From positions 3,038,001-3,102,000 of the forward strand of contig JAADJJ010000001.1 of the NCBI GenBank assembly GCA_010092695.1: a stretch of 64,000 nucleotides of DNA, read 5' to 3'. This DNA comes from Enterobacteriaceae bacterium 4M9. Its GTDB lineage: Bacteria; Pseudomonadota; Gammaproteobacteria; Enterobacterales; Enterobacteriaceae. Positions 16,653-24,564 of the stretch are shown piece after piece. The translations under genes and the position numbers were made by a program. Within the stretch, counting starts at the first letter, position 1, and the number at the start of each line of letters is the position of its first letter. The notes beneath the pieces were generated by a model. That model ran no database searches and was not told where the DNA came from. It saw only the letters and a program-made list of their open reading frames with translations.

Positions 16653-17620
16653 CAGATTTTGGTCCGTTTTACAGCCAGATAGCCACTGGCCCGCTGGCCC
16701 ACTGGCTGGAAACCTTACCGGCACAGATTGCTGCCTGGCAGCGCGGCGAACAGCACGGTCAACTCAAGCACTGGCACAATGCCGTCACCTTCCTGCCAGA
16801 GATGTCGCCTTATCGCCTCGATTTACTGCACAGCGTGACCGCACAGAGCGAAACACCGCTCAGCGAAGGGCAGAAAAAAGGCATTGAGCAACTGCTGCGT
16901 AACCTGATGCCGTGGCGCAAAGGTCCGTATTCGCTCTACGGCGTGGACATTGACACCGAATGGCGCTCGGACATGAAGTGGGAGCGCGTGCTGCCACACC
17001 TTTCACCGCTTGCCGGGCGCACCGTGCTTGATGTTGGCTGTGGCAGCGGCTATCACATGTGGCGCATGGTTGGCGCAGGCGCACAACTGGTGGTCGGCAT
17101 CGATCCGACGCAGCTATTTTTGTGCCAGTTCGAAGCCGTGCGCAAACTGCTTGGTAACGATCGCCGCGCGCATTTGCTGCCGCTGGGCATTGAGCAGTTA
17201 CCGGCGCTTAACGCGTTTGACACCGTATTTTCGATGGGCGTGCTGTATCACCGCCGCTCACCACTCGACCACCTGTGGCAGTTGAAAAACCAGTTAGTGA
17301 GCGAAGGCGAGCTGGTGCTGGAAACGCTGGTGGTGGACGGCGATGAAAATACCGTGCTGGTGCCCGGTGAGCGCTACGCGGCCATGCGCAACGTGTACTT
17401 CATTCCCTCGGCACGTGCCATGAAGCTGTGGCTGGAAAAATGCGGTTTTGTCGATGTCCGTATTGTGGACTGCTCTACCACCACGCTTGAAGAGCAACGC
17501 CGCACCGGATGGATGACCACCGAGTCACTGGACGCGTTTCTCGACCCGCAGGACGTCACCAAAACGCGCGAAGGCTACCCGGCCCCACAGCGTGCTGTGC
17601 TGATTGCCCGCAAACCGTAA
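16649..17620 (+). CDS. cmoB: tRNA U34 carboxymethyltransferase CmoB
   Basis: Transfers the carboxymethyl group from carboxy-SAM to 5-hydroxyuridine-34 of tRNAs. The 323 aa match the E. coli length. The SAM fold is seen at TVLDVGCGSGYHMWRM and GIDPTQLFLCQFEA, and the CmoB-specific MPWRKGPYSLYGVDIDTEWRSDMKW precedes it. The start codon is GTG, overlapping the cmoA stop. A terminator follows. Confidence 0.97.
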   Translation: MTDFGPFYSQIATGPLAHWLETLPAQIAAWQRGEQHGQLKHWHNAVTFLPEMSPYRLDLLHSVTAQSETPLSEGQKKGIEQLLRNLMPWRKGPYSLYGVDIDTEWRSDMKWERVLPHLSPLAGRTVLDVGCGSGYHMWRMVGAGAQLVVGIDPTQLFLCQFEAVRKLLGNDRRAHLLPLGIEQLPALNAFDTVFSMGVLYHRRSPLDHLWQLKNQLVSEGELVLETLVVDGDENTVLVPGERYAAMRNVYFIPSARAMKLWLEKCGFVDVRIVDCSTTTLEEQRRTGWMTTESLDAFLDPQDVTKTREGYPAPQRAVLIARKP

Positions 17621-17625
17621 CTATT

Positions 17626-17654
17626 CCGCAGCCCTGGCTGCGGGTATTTTTTTC
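17626..17654 (+). terminator. Rho-independent terminator after cmoB
   Basis: Stem CCGCAGCC / GGCTGCGG with a 2-base core, followed by GTATTTTTTT, five bases past the cmoB stop. Confidence 0.9.
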
Positions 17655-17805
17655 GTTCACACCCACTCTTTATCCGCAGAACCAAACGTTATTCGCTTTA
17701 ACAACAAACCGTGCGACGGCTGTCGCCAGGGCGTTTTTTGTTGACCTGTTCAGGCGGGAAAATATACCATTGATAGAATGTGCAAATGGATAGTGCAACA
17801 TCACA

Positions 17806-18135
17806 ATGAATATACCTAAGGCAAGATTTCTAAAACAATCTTATCTAAAAAACAAAACGGATTATGATAAAAAAGCGCGCATTGAAGCTATTCTCATAAG
17901 AAGTATTTTGACAAATATATTACGCAACCCGCAAAGCCACCGAATTGGCGCGTTTGCGGAGTTTTTCGATATGAATGATTATCCGCTGTTAACCCGCGGC
18001 GCCTTCCCGGAGCACCTTGAGGCTCTGGTGAAAGACTTTGAGGAAGCAGGGTATATTGTCAATATTGAGCAACGCCATAACGGCATGGTCATTTCTCTCG
18101 ACTGGCGAGACGTTGATACCGGAAATGAGATGTAG
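17806..18135 (+). CDS. AT-rich hypothetical protein, unrecognised
   Basis: A 109-aa reading frame, clearly more AT-rich than its neighbours in its first half. The N-terminus is basic (KARFLKQSYLKNKTDYDKKAR); the rest is mixed alpha/beta with a segment GAFPEHLEALVKDFEEAGYIVNIEQRHNGMVISLDW. No signal peptide, membrane segment or known motif is seen. No good Shine-Dalgarno precedes the ATG. It occupies the place where E. coli has torZ-torY (between cmoB and cutC). The size and conserved-looking protein composition favour a real gene, but this is not certain. Confidence 0.5.
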   Translation: MNIPKARFLKQSYLKNKTDYDKKARIEAILIRSILTNILRNPQSHRIGAFAEFFDMNDYPLLTRGAFPEHLEALVKDFEEAGYIVNIEQRHNGMVISLDWRDVDTGNEM

Positions 18136-18432
18136 CCTCGCTATTTCTTTTATCGGTTGTTCTTTCACCATTAACAACGAATAAACCGAATCTCTCATAG
18201 ATTAACGCAAAAATTAAAGTTTACACTCACGGGAATTATTAATTCTTCTTGATAATTTCTGCTGGTTTATATTTCGGCAACACCGATTAACCCGGTTATC
18301 GCACTCTTTTTTTCCAGACAACACCACGCAACACATAAAAAAAGCCCCGGGAAAACTGACCGGGGCCTGGTACATGCAAACATCATATGGGCAACATGAT
18401 GCGCGGTAAAAACCGTGAGATACCGGCGGCGG
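18136..18432. other. Noncoding stretch between the orphan gene and cutC
   Basis: AT-rich spacer of about 300 bp with no supported gene. The only clear element is the cutC terminator hairpin at 18338-18367. Confidence 0.6.
18338..18367 (-). terminator. Rho-independent terminator after cutC
   Basis: On the minus strand the stem GGCCCCGG / CCGGGGCT is followed by a run of eight T. It lies about 66 bp past the cutC stop. Confidence 0.85.
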
Positions 18433-19170
18433 CTACTTCGCCGCCAGTACCGCCTTCATCGCTGCCACTGCCTCAACATCGACAATGTAGCGATTAAATT
18501 CATCTGCCGCCTCGCCGGACGACATCGAAACTGCCGCCTGGCGATAGCGCATTGGCGAAGGCTGAACCATCGACGCCGAGCTGTGAAGCTCTTCAACGCC
18601 CGCGGCGATAAACGCCTCGAGATTGCCAGGACGCACCCCAGCACCCGCCATAATGATTGGAGTAGCACAGTTGCGTTTAAGTTCCGTAATCAGTGAAAGT
18701 CCTGCCTGAGCAGTCGATGCCTGACCGGAGGTGAGGATCCGCGCCACACCCAATTGTGCCAGCTGCGCCTGCGCCAGAAACGGGTCGCGGCACATATCAA
18801 ACGCACGGTGAAACGTGACCGCCATTCCCTGTGCGGCAGCCATCACTTTTTCCATACGCAGCATATCCACACCGCCGTCTTCATCCAGCACGCCGGTCAC
18901 CAGCCCCGGGTATCCCAACTCGCGGGCAAACGCAATATCGTCCAGCATCACGCTGAACTCACCGGCGCTGTAGCAGAAATCACCGCCGCGCGGGCGAATA
19001 ATAGGATGAACGGGAATCGACACGCGCTGGCGCACGCCGCGCAGCACGCCCGCTGAAGGCGTAAGCCCGCCCTCTTTAGGCGCCGCACACAGTTCAATGC
19101 GGTCCGCGCCTGCCTGCTCGGCAGCGATGGCGCAGTCCATGCCGTAACAGCAAATTTCCAGCAAAGCCAT
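18433..19170 (-). CDS. cutC: CutC family protein
   Basis: A 245-aa TIM-barrel protein. E. coli CutC was first described as copper-homeostasis protein, though later work attributes the copper phenotype to the nearby sRNA/mRNA effects, so the biochemical role is open. The conserved start LLEICCYGMDCAIAAEQAGADRIELC, the IIRPRGGDFCYS loop and TFHRAFDMC are all present. Unlike E. coli it is followed upstream by a divergent PLP-lyase gene rather than by yecM. Confidence 0.92.
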   Translation of the reverse strand: MALLEICCYGMDCAIAAEQAGADRIELCAAPKEGGLTPSAGVLRGVRQRVSIPVHPIIRPRGGDFCYSAGEFSVMLDDIAFARELGYPGLVTGVLDEDGGVDMLRMEKVMAAAQGMAVTFHRAFDMCRDPFLAQAQLAQLGVARILTSGQASTAQAGLSLITELKRNCATPIIMAGAGVRPGNLEAFIAAGVEELHSSASMVQPSPMRYRQAAVSMSSGEAADEFNRYIVDVEAVAAMKAVLAAK

Positions 19171-19260
19171 TGAAAACTCCTCAAATCATACTTAGCAGCG
19201 TTGTTTCGCCGCTTACTGATGAGTAGTCTGAAGCATTGTCATAACAAGGACAACGTCATC

Positions 19261-20400
19261 ATGGCATTCAATTTCGACGAGGCGCTCGACCGCCGTCACA
19301 GCGACAGCGTGAAGTGGAACAAATTTCCTGAATCTGTCCTGCCGCTGTGGGTGGCAGATATGGATTATCGCTCACCGCCGTGCATTACCGACGCACTCAC
19401 CCAGCGTATTGCCCACGGCGTATTTGGCTACGGTGTAGCGCCAAATGCGTTTTTTGATGCAGCCATTGCCCACTGCGAGCAGCGCTACGGCTGGCAGCTG
19501 GAACCATCGTGGCTGGTGGTGTTGCCGGGCGTGGTGACGGGCCTTAATTTGTGCGTGCGCGCCTTCAGCACAGCGCAGGAGGTGACTCTTGCACCCACGC
19601 CGATTTATCCGCCGTTTCGCAAAGCGGCAGCACTAGCCGGTCGCGGGCAACATAACGCACCGCTGGTGCTGCAACACGGCAGGCCCGTCGTGGATTACAC
19701 AAGCCTTGAACCCCTGATGAGCGGGCAGGAAAAGCTGCTGATGTTGTGTAACCCACAAAACCCTGGCGGCACGGTCTATACCCGTGCCGAACTGCAAGCT
19801 CAGTTGGCCTTTGCCCAGCGCCACAACCTTATTGTCTGTTCTGATGAAATCCACTGTGACCTGGTGCTGGATGAAAATGCGCGTCACATTCCGTTCGCCA
19901 CACTGAGCGAAGATGCCGCTCAACGCAGCATAACGCTCATGTCACCGTCCAAAACCTACAACATTGCCGGGCTGGGTGCCTCGCTGGCAATTATTCCCAA
20001 CCCGGAACTGCGCAGGCGTTTTATGGCGGCTCGTGAAGGGATTGTGCCGACAGTGGATATCCTGGCGCTCACCGCAGGCACCGCCGCCTGGCGCGAGGGT
20101 GAGCCCTGGCGAGAAGAACTGCTGGTTTACCTGCGCGCAAACCGCGACAGGCTGGTGAGTGCGGTTAATAATGTGGCAGGCTTACAGATGCATATTCCGC
20201 AGGCGACCTATCTCGGCTGGATTGACGCCAGCGGGCTTAACGCAGATAACCCGGCAAAACAGTTCCACCGCGCCGGGCTCGGCGTGTCACCGGGTGCGGA
20301 TTTTGGCGAACTTCAGTACGTGCGCGTTAACTTTGGCTGTACAAAGGCAACGCTTGAGCAAGCTCTTTCACGGTTGCAAACCCTGGGGCAGCAACGCTGA
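19261..20400 (+). CDS. PatB/MalY-type PLP-dependent beta-lyase
   Basis: A fold-type I PLP enzyme of the MalY/PatB group, predicted to cleave C-S bonds of cystathionine or cysteine conjugates (cysteine-S-conjugate beta-lyase). The ATG at 19261 has AAGGA upstream and gives 379 aa starting MAFNFDEALDRR; the frame is open from 19201. The PLP lysine is K231 in SPSKTYNIAGLGAS, with SDEIH at 194-198 supplying the Asp that contacts the pyridine nitrogen and NPQNPGG at 164-170. It is divergent from cutC and absent from this place in E. coli. The exact substrate cannot be told from sequence. Confidence 0.85.
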   Translation: MAFNFDEALDRRHSDSVKWNKFPESVLPLWVADMDYRSPPCITDALTQRIAHGVFGYGVAPNAFFDAAIAHCEQRYGWQLEPSWLVVLPGVVTGLNLCVRAFSTAQEVTLAPTPIYPPFRKAAALAGRGQHNAPLVLQHGRPVVDYTSLEPLMSGQEKLLMLCNPQNPGGTVYTRAELQAQLAFAQRHNLIVCSDEIHCDLVLDENARHIPFATLSEDAAQRSITLMSPSKTYNIAGLGASLAIIPNPELRRRFMAAREGIVPTVDILALTAGTAAWREGEPWREELLVYLRANRDRLVSAVNNVAGLQMHIPQATYLGWIDASGLNADNPAKQFHRAGLGVSPGADFGELQYVRVNFGCTKATLEQALSRLQTLGQQR

Positions 20401-20690
20401 GTACCATCACAACTGCCCAACGACGCTCAGGTAACGTTGGGCCTGCCCCATCAGACAAACAGGCGTTCACTGTAGCCGGTGAGCGAGTCCTGAAGACGCG
20501 TTGACAGGCACTAAACAGGACGGTTAGTCAACACACTGCCCCCAGGAACACTTGTGATAGCGCGCCATAGCCTTGCCCACCGCTGGCGGCATCTCGCAGC
20601 GTTAAAAACAGGCTGCCCCATGCTTGCGGTGCTAACCGCACTCCTTAACGTGCCATGGTTGCCAGGCCTGCGGTCCTGAAAACCGCTCTG
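20401..20690. other. Noncoding spacer between the PatB-like gene and yecM
   Basis: About 290 bp between convergent genes. I see no convincing gene, RNA or terminator in it; its base composition is like the surrounding coding DNA, so it could be decayed coding sequence. Confidence 0.4.
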
Positions 20691-21251
20691 CTACTCCCGC
20701 TCGCTCGCCACCACATCTTCAAGCGTATACGGATGAAATTTGATGGTAATTTTGCCGTCAGTCACCGCCAGCGTGGGGTTTGGCAGGCGCTCATTTTCGC
20801 CCTTCGGCGCGCTGGTTTTGACACTCAGACCAGGCTTACTCAATCCTTCATCACTCAGCAGCGCCAGCGCACGCGCATTGAGGGTTTCCGGTGCACCAGG
20901 CAGCACAATTTCGATATGCTCCCAGCCTTCATGCGCATAGCGCTTTTCACCCGGCCACGGTAATTCAATAAGCGTAAAACGCCAGTGCGCCACGCATACC
21001 GGCTCATGCAGGCGGAACAGGCGAATCGACCGCCCATTAATCACGCTCTCGCTAAACAATTCGCCACAGCGTTCAAACCCACGCTGCCAGCGTTCGGCAG
21101 TGGTGTTCTGATGGCAACGCAGTGAAATGTGATCGGCATTAAGCGGCGCCAAATCCAGCCCGACACGCTCTGCCAGCCCTTCCAGCGCCTGGGTAAAGCG
21201 CGGCAAATCGGCAACAATATCCTGCAACTCTTCGGTGTCCTGCCAGCTCAT
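20691..21251 (-). CDS. yecM: YecM, VOC-fold metal-binding protein
   Basis: The 186-aa protein is colinear with E. coli YecM, whose structure is that of the vicinal-oxygen-chelate superfamily. Conserved blocks are DHISLRCHQNTTAERW, IELPWPGEKRYAHEGWEHIEIVLPG and NPTLAVTDGKITIKFHPY; the His/Glu residues at DHIS and WEHIE are the likely metal ligands. MSWQDTEELQDI at 21251 is preferred over the ATG at 21266. The function is unknown. It is divergent from argS, as in E. coli. Confidence 0.92.
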   Translation of the reverse strand: MSWQDTEELQDIVADLPRFTQALEGLAERVGLDLAPLNADHISLRCHQNTTAERWQRGFERCGELFSESVINGRSIRLFRLHEPVCVAHWRFTLIELPWPGEKRYAHEGWEHIEIVLPGAPETLNARALALLSDEGLSKPGLSVKTSAPKGENERLPNPTLAVTDGKITIKFHPYTLEDVVASERE

Positions 21252-21425
21252 CTGTCTCTCCTGCAATCGTCAAGCCCGCTAATCTACCTGTATTGACCGC
21301 GTATCGCTACCCGCTCTGACGCGTGCGTGGATGCTGACGCTGACGGCGAAATGCAGTATACTTTCGCCCTTATTTTTTCACTTCGTGCGCCCTGGCAGGC
21401 GCTGCAAAAAATGTAAGGTAACCCG

Positions 21426-23159
21426 GTGAATATTCAGGCACTTCTCTCAGATAAAGTCAGCCAGGCGCTGATTGCCGCAGGCGCGCCCGCAGACTGTGAA
21501 CCTCAGGTTCGTCAGTCTGCAAAGCCGCAGTTTGGCGACTATCAGGCTAATGGCGTCATGGCCATCGCAAAGAAAATGGGCATGGCCCCGCGACAGCTGG
21601 CTGAGCAAGTGGTCGCACAGCTGAACCTCACCGACATTGCCAGCAAGGTCGAGATCGCCGGTCCAGGCTTTATCAATATCTTCCTTGAACCCACCTTCCT
21701 TGCCAGCCTCGTGGATGACGCAGTGAAAAGCGAGCGCGTGGGCGTGGCGAAAGTGGCACAGCCGCAGACCGTTGTGGTTGACTACTCGGCCCCTAACGTT
21801 GCTAAAGAGATGCACGTCGGCCACGTGCGCTCCACCATCATTGGTGACGCCGCGGTACGTACGCTGGATTTCTTAGGCCATCACGTGATTCGCGCCAACC
21901 ACGTCGGCGACTGGGGCACCCAGTTCGGCATGCTTATCGCCTACCTGGAAAAACAGCAGAACGAACATGCCGGTGAGATGGCGCTGGCAGACCTCGAAGG
22001 CTTCTACCGCGAAGCGAAAAAAACGTACGATGAAGATGAAGCCTTCGCGGAGCGCGCGCGCGGTTACGTCGTTAAGCTGCAAGGTGGCGACGAGTACTGC
22101 CGCCAGATGTGGCGCAAACTGGTGGACATCACCATGACGCAGAACCAGATAACCTATCAGCGTCTGAATGTCACCCTGACCCGCGACGACGTGATGGGCG
22201 AAAGTCTGTACAACCCGATGCTGCCTGGCATCGTGGCTGACCTTAAGGCGAAAGGCCTGGCGGTTGAAAGCGAAGGCGCAACCGTGGTCTTCCTCGACGA
22301 ATATAAAAATAAAGAAGGCGAACCGATGGGCGTCATCATCCAGAAAAAGGATGGCGGCTACCTTTACACCACAACCGATATTGCCTGCGCCAAATACCGC
22401 TATGAAACGCTGCATGCCGACCGTGTGCTGTATTACATCGACTCGCGCCAGCACCAACATTTGATGCAGGCCTGGACCATCGTGCGCAAAGCGGGTTATG
22501 TGCCGGAGTCTGTGCCGCTGGAGCACCACATGTTCGGCATGATGCTGGGCAAAGACGGCAAACCGTTCAAAACCCGCGCCGGTGGCACCATCAAGCTTTC
22601 CGAACTGCTGGATGAAGCGATGGATCGCGCTCGTCGCCTGGTGGCGGAGAAAAATCCGGATATGGACGCCGCTGAACTGGAAAACCTTGCGCGTGCAGTC
22701 GGTATTGGTGCCGTGAAATACGCCGACCTGTCGAAAAGCCGCACCACCGACTACATCTTCGACTGGGATAACATGCTGGCGTTTGAAGGTAACACCGCAC
22801 CGTACATGCAGTATGCCTACACCCGCGTTCTGTCGGTATTCCGTAAAGCCGGTATTGCTGAAAGTGAACTAACCGCACCGGTCGTTATCAGCGAAGATCG
22901 TGAAGCCGCGCTGGCCGCGCGCCTGTTGCAGTTTGAAGAAACGCTGGGCGTTGTCGCGCGCGACGGCACGCCACACGTGATGTGCGCCTACCTGTACGAC
23001 CTGGCAGGACTGTTCTCTGGCTTCTACGAGCACTGCCCTATCCTCAGCGCGCAGAGTGATGACATTCGCCAGAGTCGCCTGAAGCTGGCACTGCTGACCG
23101 CAAAGACCCTCAAGCTGGGTCTGGATACGCTGGGTATTGAAACTGTCGAGCGCATGTAA
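21426..23159 (+). CDS. argS: Arginyl-tRNA synthetase
   Basis: Class I synthetase, 577 aa as in E. coli. The GTG start follows TAAGG. The N-terminal Add1 domain (1-110) recognises the tRNA D-loop; the HIGH-like motif is APNVAKEMHVGHVRST, and the C-terminal DALR anticodon domain starts around 460 (YAYTRVLSVFRKAG). A terminator at 23179 follows. In E. coli the next genes downstream are the flagellar flhEAB cluster; here it is the torYZ-like pair. Confidence 0.98.
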   Translation: MNIQALLSDKVSQALIAAGAPADCEPQVRQSAKPQFGDYQANGVMAIAKKMGMAPRQLAEQVVAQLNLTDIASKVEIAGPGFINIFLEPTFLASLVDDAVKSERVGVAKVAQPQTVVVDYSAPNVAKEMHVGHVRSTIIGDAAVRTLDFLGHHVIRANHVGDWGTQFGMLIAYLEKQQNEHAGEMALADLEGFYREAKKTYDEDEAFAERARGYVVKLQGGDEYCRQMWRKLVDITMTQNQITYQRLNVTLTRDDVMGESLYNPMLPGIVADLKAKGLAVESEGATVVFLDEYKNKEGEPMGVIIQKKDGGYLYTTTDIACAKYRYETLHADRVLYYIDSRQHQHLMQAWTIVRKAGYVPESVPLEHHMFGMMLGKDGKPFKTRAGGTIKLSELLDEAMDRARRLVAEKNPDMDAAELENLARAVGIGAVKYADLSKSRTTDYIFDWDNMLAFEGNTAPYMQYAYTRVLSVFRKAGIAESELTAPVVISEDREAALAARLLQFEETLGVVARDGTPHVMCAYLYDLAGLFSGFYEHCPILSAQSDDIRQSRLKLALLTAKTLKLGLDTLGIETVERM

Positions 23160-23178
23160 GCACTGGTGACCCCATCAA

Positions 23179-23202
23179 CAGGGGCTACGGCCCCTGTTTT
23201 TT
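23179..23202 (+). terminator. Rho-independent terminator after argS
   Basis: Stem ACAGGGGC / GCCCCTGT with a TACG tetraloop-like loop, then TTTTTT, 20 bp past the argS stop. Confidence 0.9.
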
Positions 23203-23394
23203 CACCTGGCGTTATATCATTCTTCACATAACGCTTTCCACGACTAAATCAACAAAACAAAAGAAAAGTTCAGACTTTTTCACCGTTCCTTACATTTATC
23301 CCTATACTACGCCTTTGTGGTTACACCAGCGGTGCCCAGCGCTACTCCATAAGCAGCGCGCGCCTGCTGCTGTTTTTTCTTTTATGGGATGATT

Positions 23395-24552
23395 ATGAGC
23401 AAACGAAAACTCTTTGCAGCGCGCCGCTGGGGCTGGCTATGGGTTCTGCTGGCTGGCGCCCTGCTGGGCGCAGCACTGTTGGCGGGCACGGCAACCGTGA
23501 TGCACAAAACCAGCGATACAGAATTCTGCGTATCCTGCCACTCCATGCAGCAGCCGCTGGCCGAATACCAGGGCAGTGTTCACTTTCAGAACACCAAAGG
23601 CATCCGCGCCGAATGCGCCGACTGCCACGTACCTCACCAGCCCGTCAGTTACCTGAAAACCAAAGTCATGGCGCTCAAAGATGTGTGGGGCGAAATGACT
23701 GGCAAAATTGATACGCCAGAAAAATACGAGGCCCACAAGCTGGCAATGGCTCAAAGCGTGTGGAAGACCCTTAAAGAGAATGACTCTGCCACCTGCCGCT
23801 CGTGTCACAGCTATGAGGCAATGGACGTGCTGGGTCAGCGCCCGGAAGCACGCCAGCAGCACCCGGTTGCGATTAAAAACGGTGAAACCTGTATCGACTG
23901 TCACAAAGGTGTTGCACACATCCTACCGGACATGAGCAGCCTTGCGGCCGCTGGCGCAGGTGAGCTGACCAGCGCAGCAGCGCGCACGCCGGATAGTGCC
24001 ACCACCCTGTATTCCATTTCCACCCAGCCGTTCTGGCTCAGTGCAGATGCCAAACAGCACAACGCAGGCAATCTGATGCCATCTACCGAACTGAAAGTGG
24101 TGAAGCGTGAAGGCGATATGGTGGAAGCCGACGTCAATGGCTGGCAGCAGGACGGCGTCAGCGAAGTGTTTTACGCAGCCCAGGGCAAACGCATTCTGAG
24201 CGTGCTGCTTGGCGATGAGGCCCGTACGCAGCTTAAGACACTGAACACCGCCACCGATGCTGATACCGGTCTGGTGTGGCACAGCGTGGCACTGCGCGTC
24301 TGGGTACCGAAAACACAGCTTATCGATGATAAACAAAAAATCTGGCACTACGCTGCCGACATGATGTCCGCCAACTGTACTGGTTGCCACGGCCTGACCG
24401 CGCTGGACCGCTTTAATGCGAACCAGTGGATTGGCGTGGTTAAAGGCATGGCGCCGCGCACGTCGCTGACCCAGGAGCAGCTGCGGGTACTGACCCAATA
24501 CGTACAGCAGCATGCCAGCGATATGCAGGCAGAAAAAACGGCTAACCAGTAA
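23395..24552 (+). CDS. torY: Pentaheme c-type cytochrome, NapC/NirT family (TorY/TorC-like)
   Basis: Membrane-anchored quinol-oxidising cytochrome that passes electrons to a periplasmic TMAO/S-oxide reductase. The 385 aa include an N-terminal anchor (about 13-33), four CXXCH heme sites in the NapC-like part (C45, C74, C134, C166) and a fifth (C328-T-G-C331-H332) in the C-terminal TorC/TorY-type domain. The ATG at 23395 is chosen over the one at 23389, with GGGATG upstream. The reductase gene follows after 12 bp, so they form an operon. Choice of TorY over TorC rests on absence of torD and torSTR nearby. Confidence 0.88.
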   Translation: MSKRKLFAARRWGWLWVLLAGALLGAALLAGTATVMHKTSDTEFCVSCHSMQQPLAEYQGSVHFQNTKGIRAECADCHVPHQPVSYLKTKVMALKDVWGEMTGKIDTPEKYEAHKLAMAQSVWKTLKENDSATCRSCHSYEAMDVLGQRPEARQQHPVAIKNGETCIDCHKGVAHILPDMSSLAAAGAGELTSAAARTPDSATTLYSISTQPFWLSADAKQHNAGNLMPSTELKVVKREGDMVEADVNGWQQDGVSEVFYAAQGKRILSVLLGDEARTQLKTLNTATDADTGLVWHSVALRVWVPKTQLIDDKQKIWHYAADMMSANCTGCHGLTALDRFNANQWIGVVKGMAPRTSLTQEQLRVLTQYVQQHASDMQAEKTANQ

Positions 24553-24564
24553 GGAGACATCATC

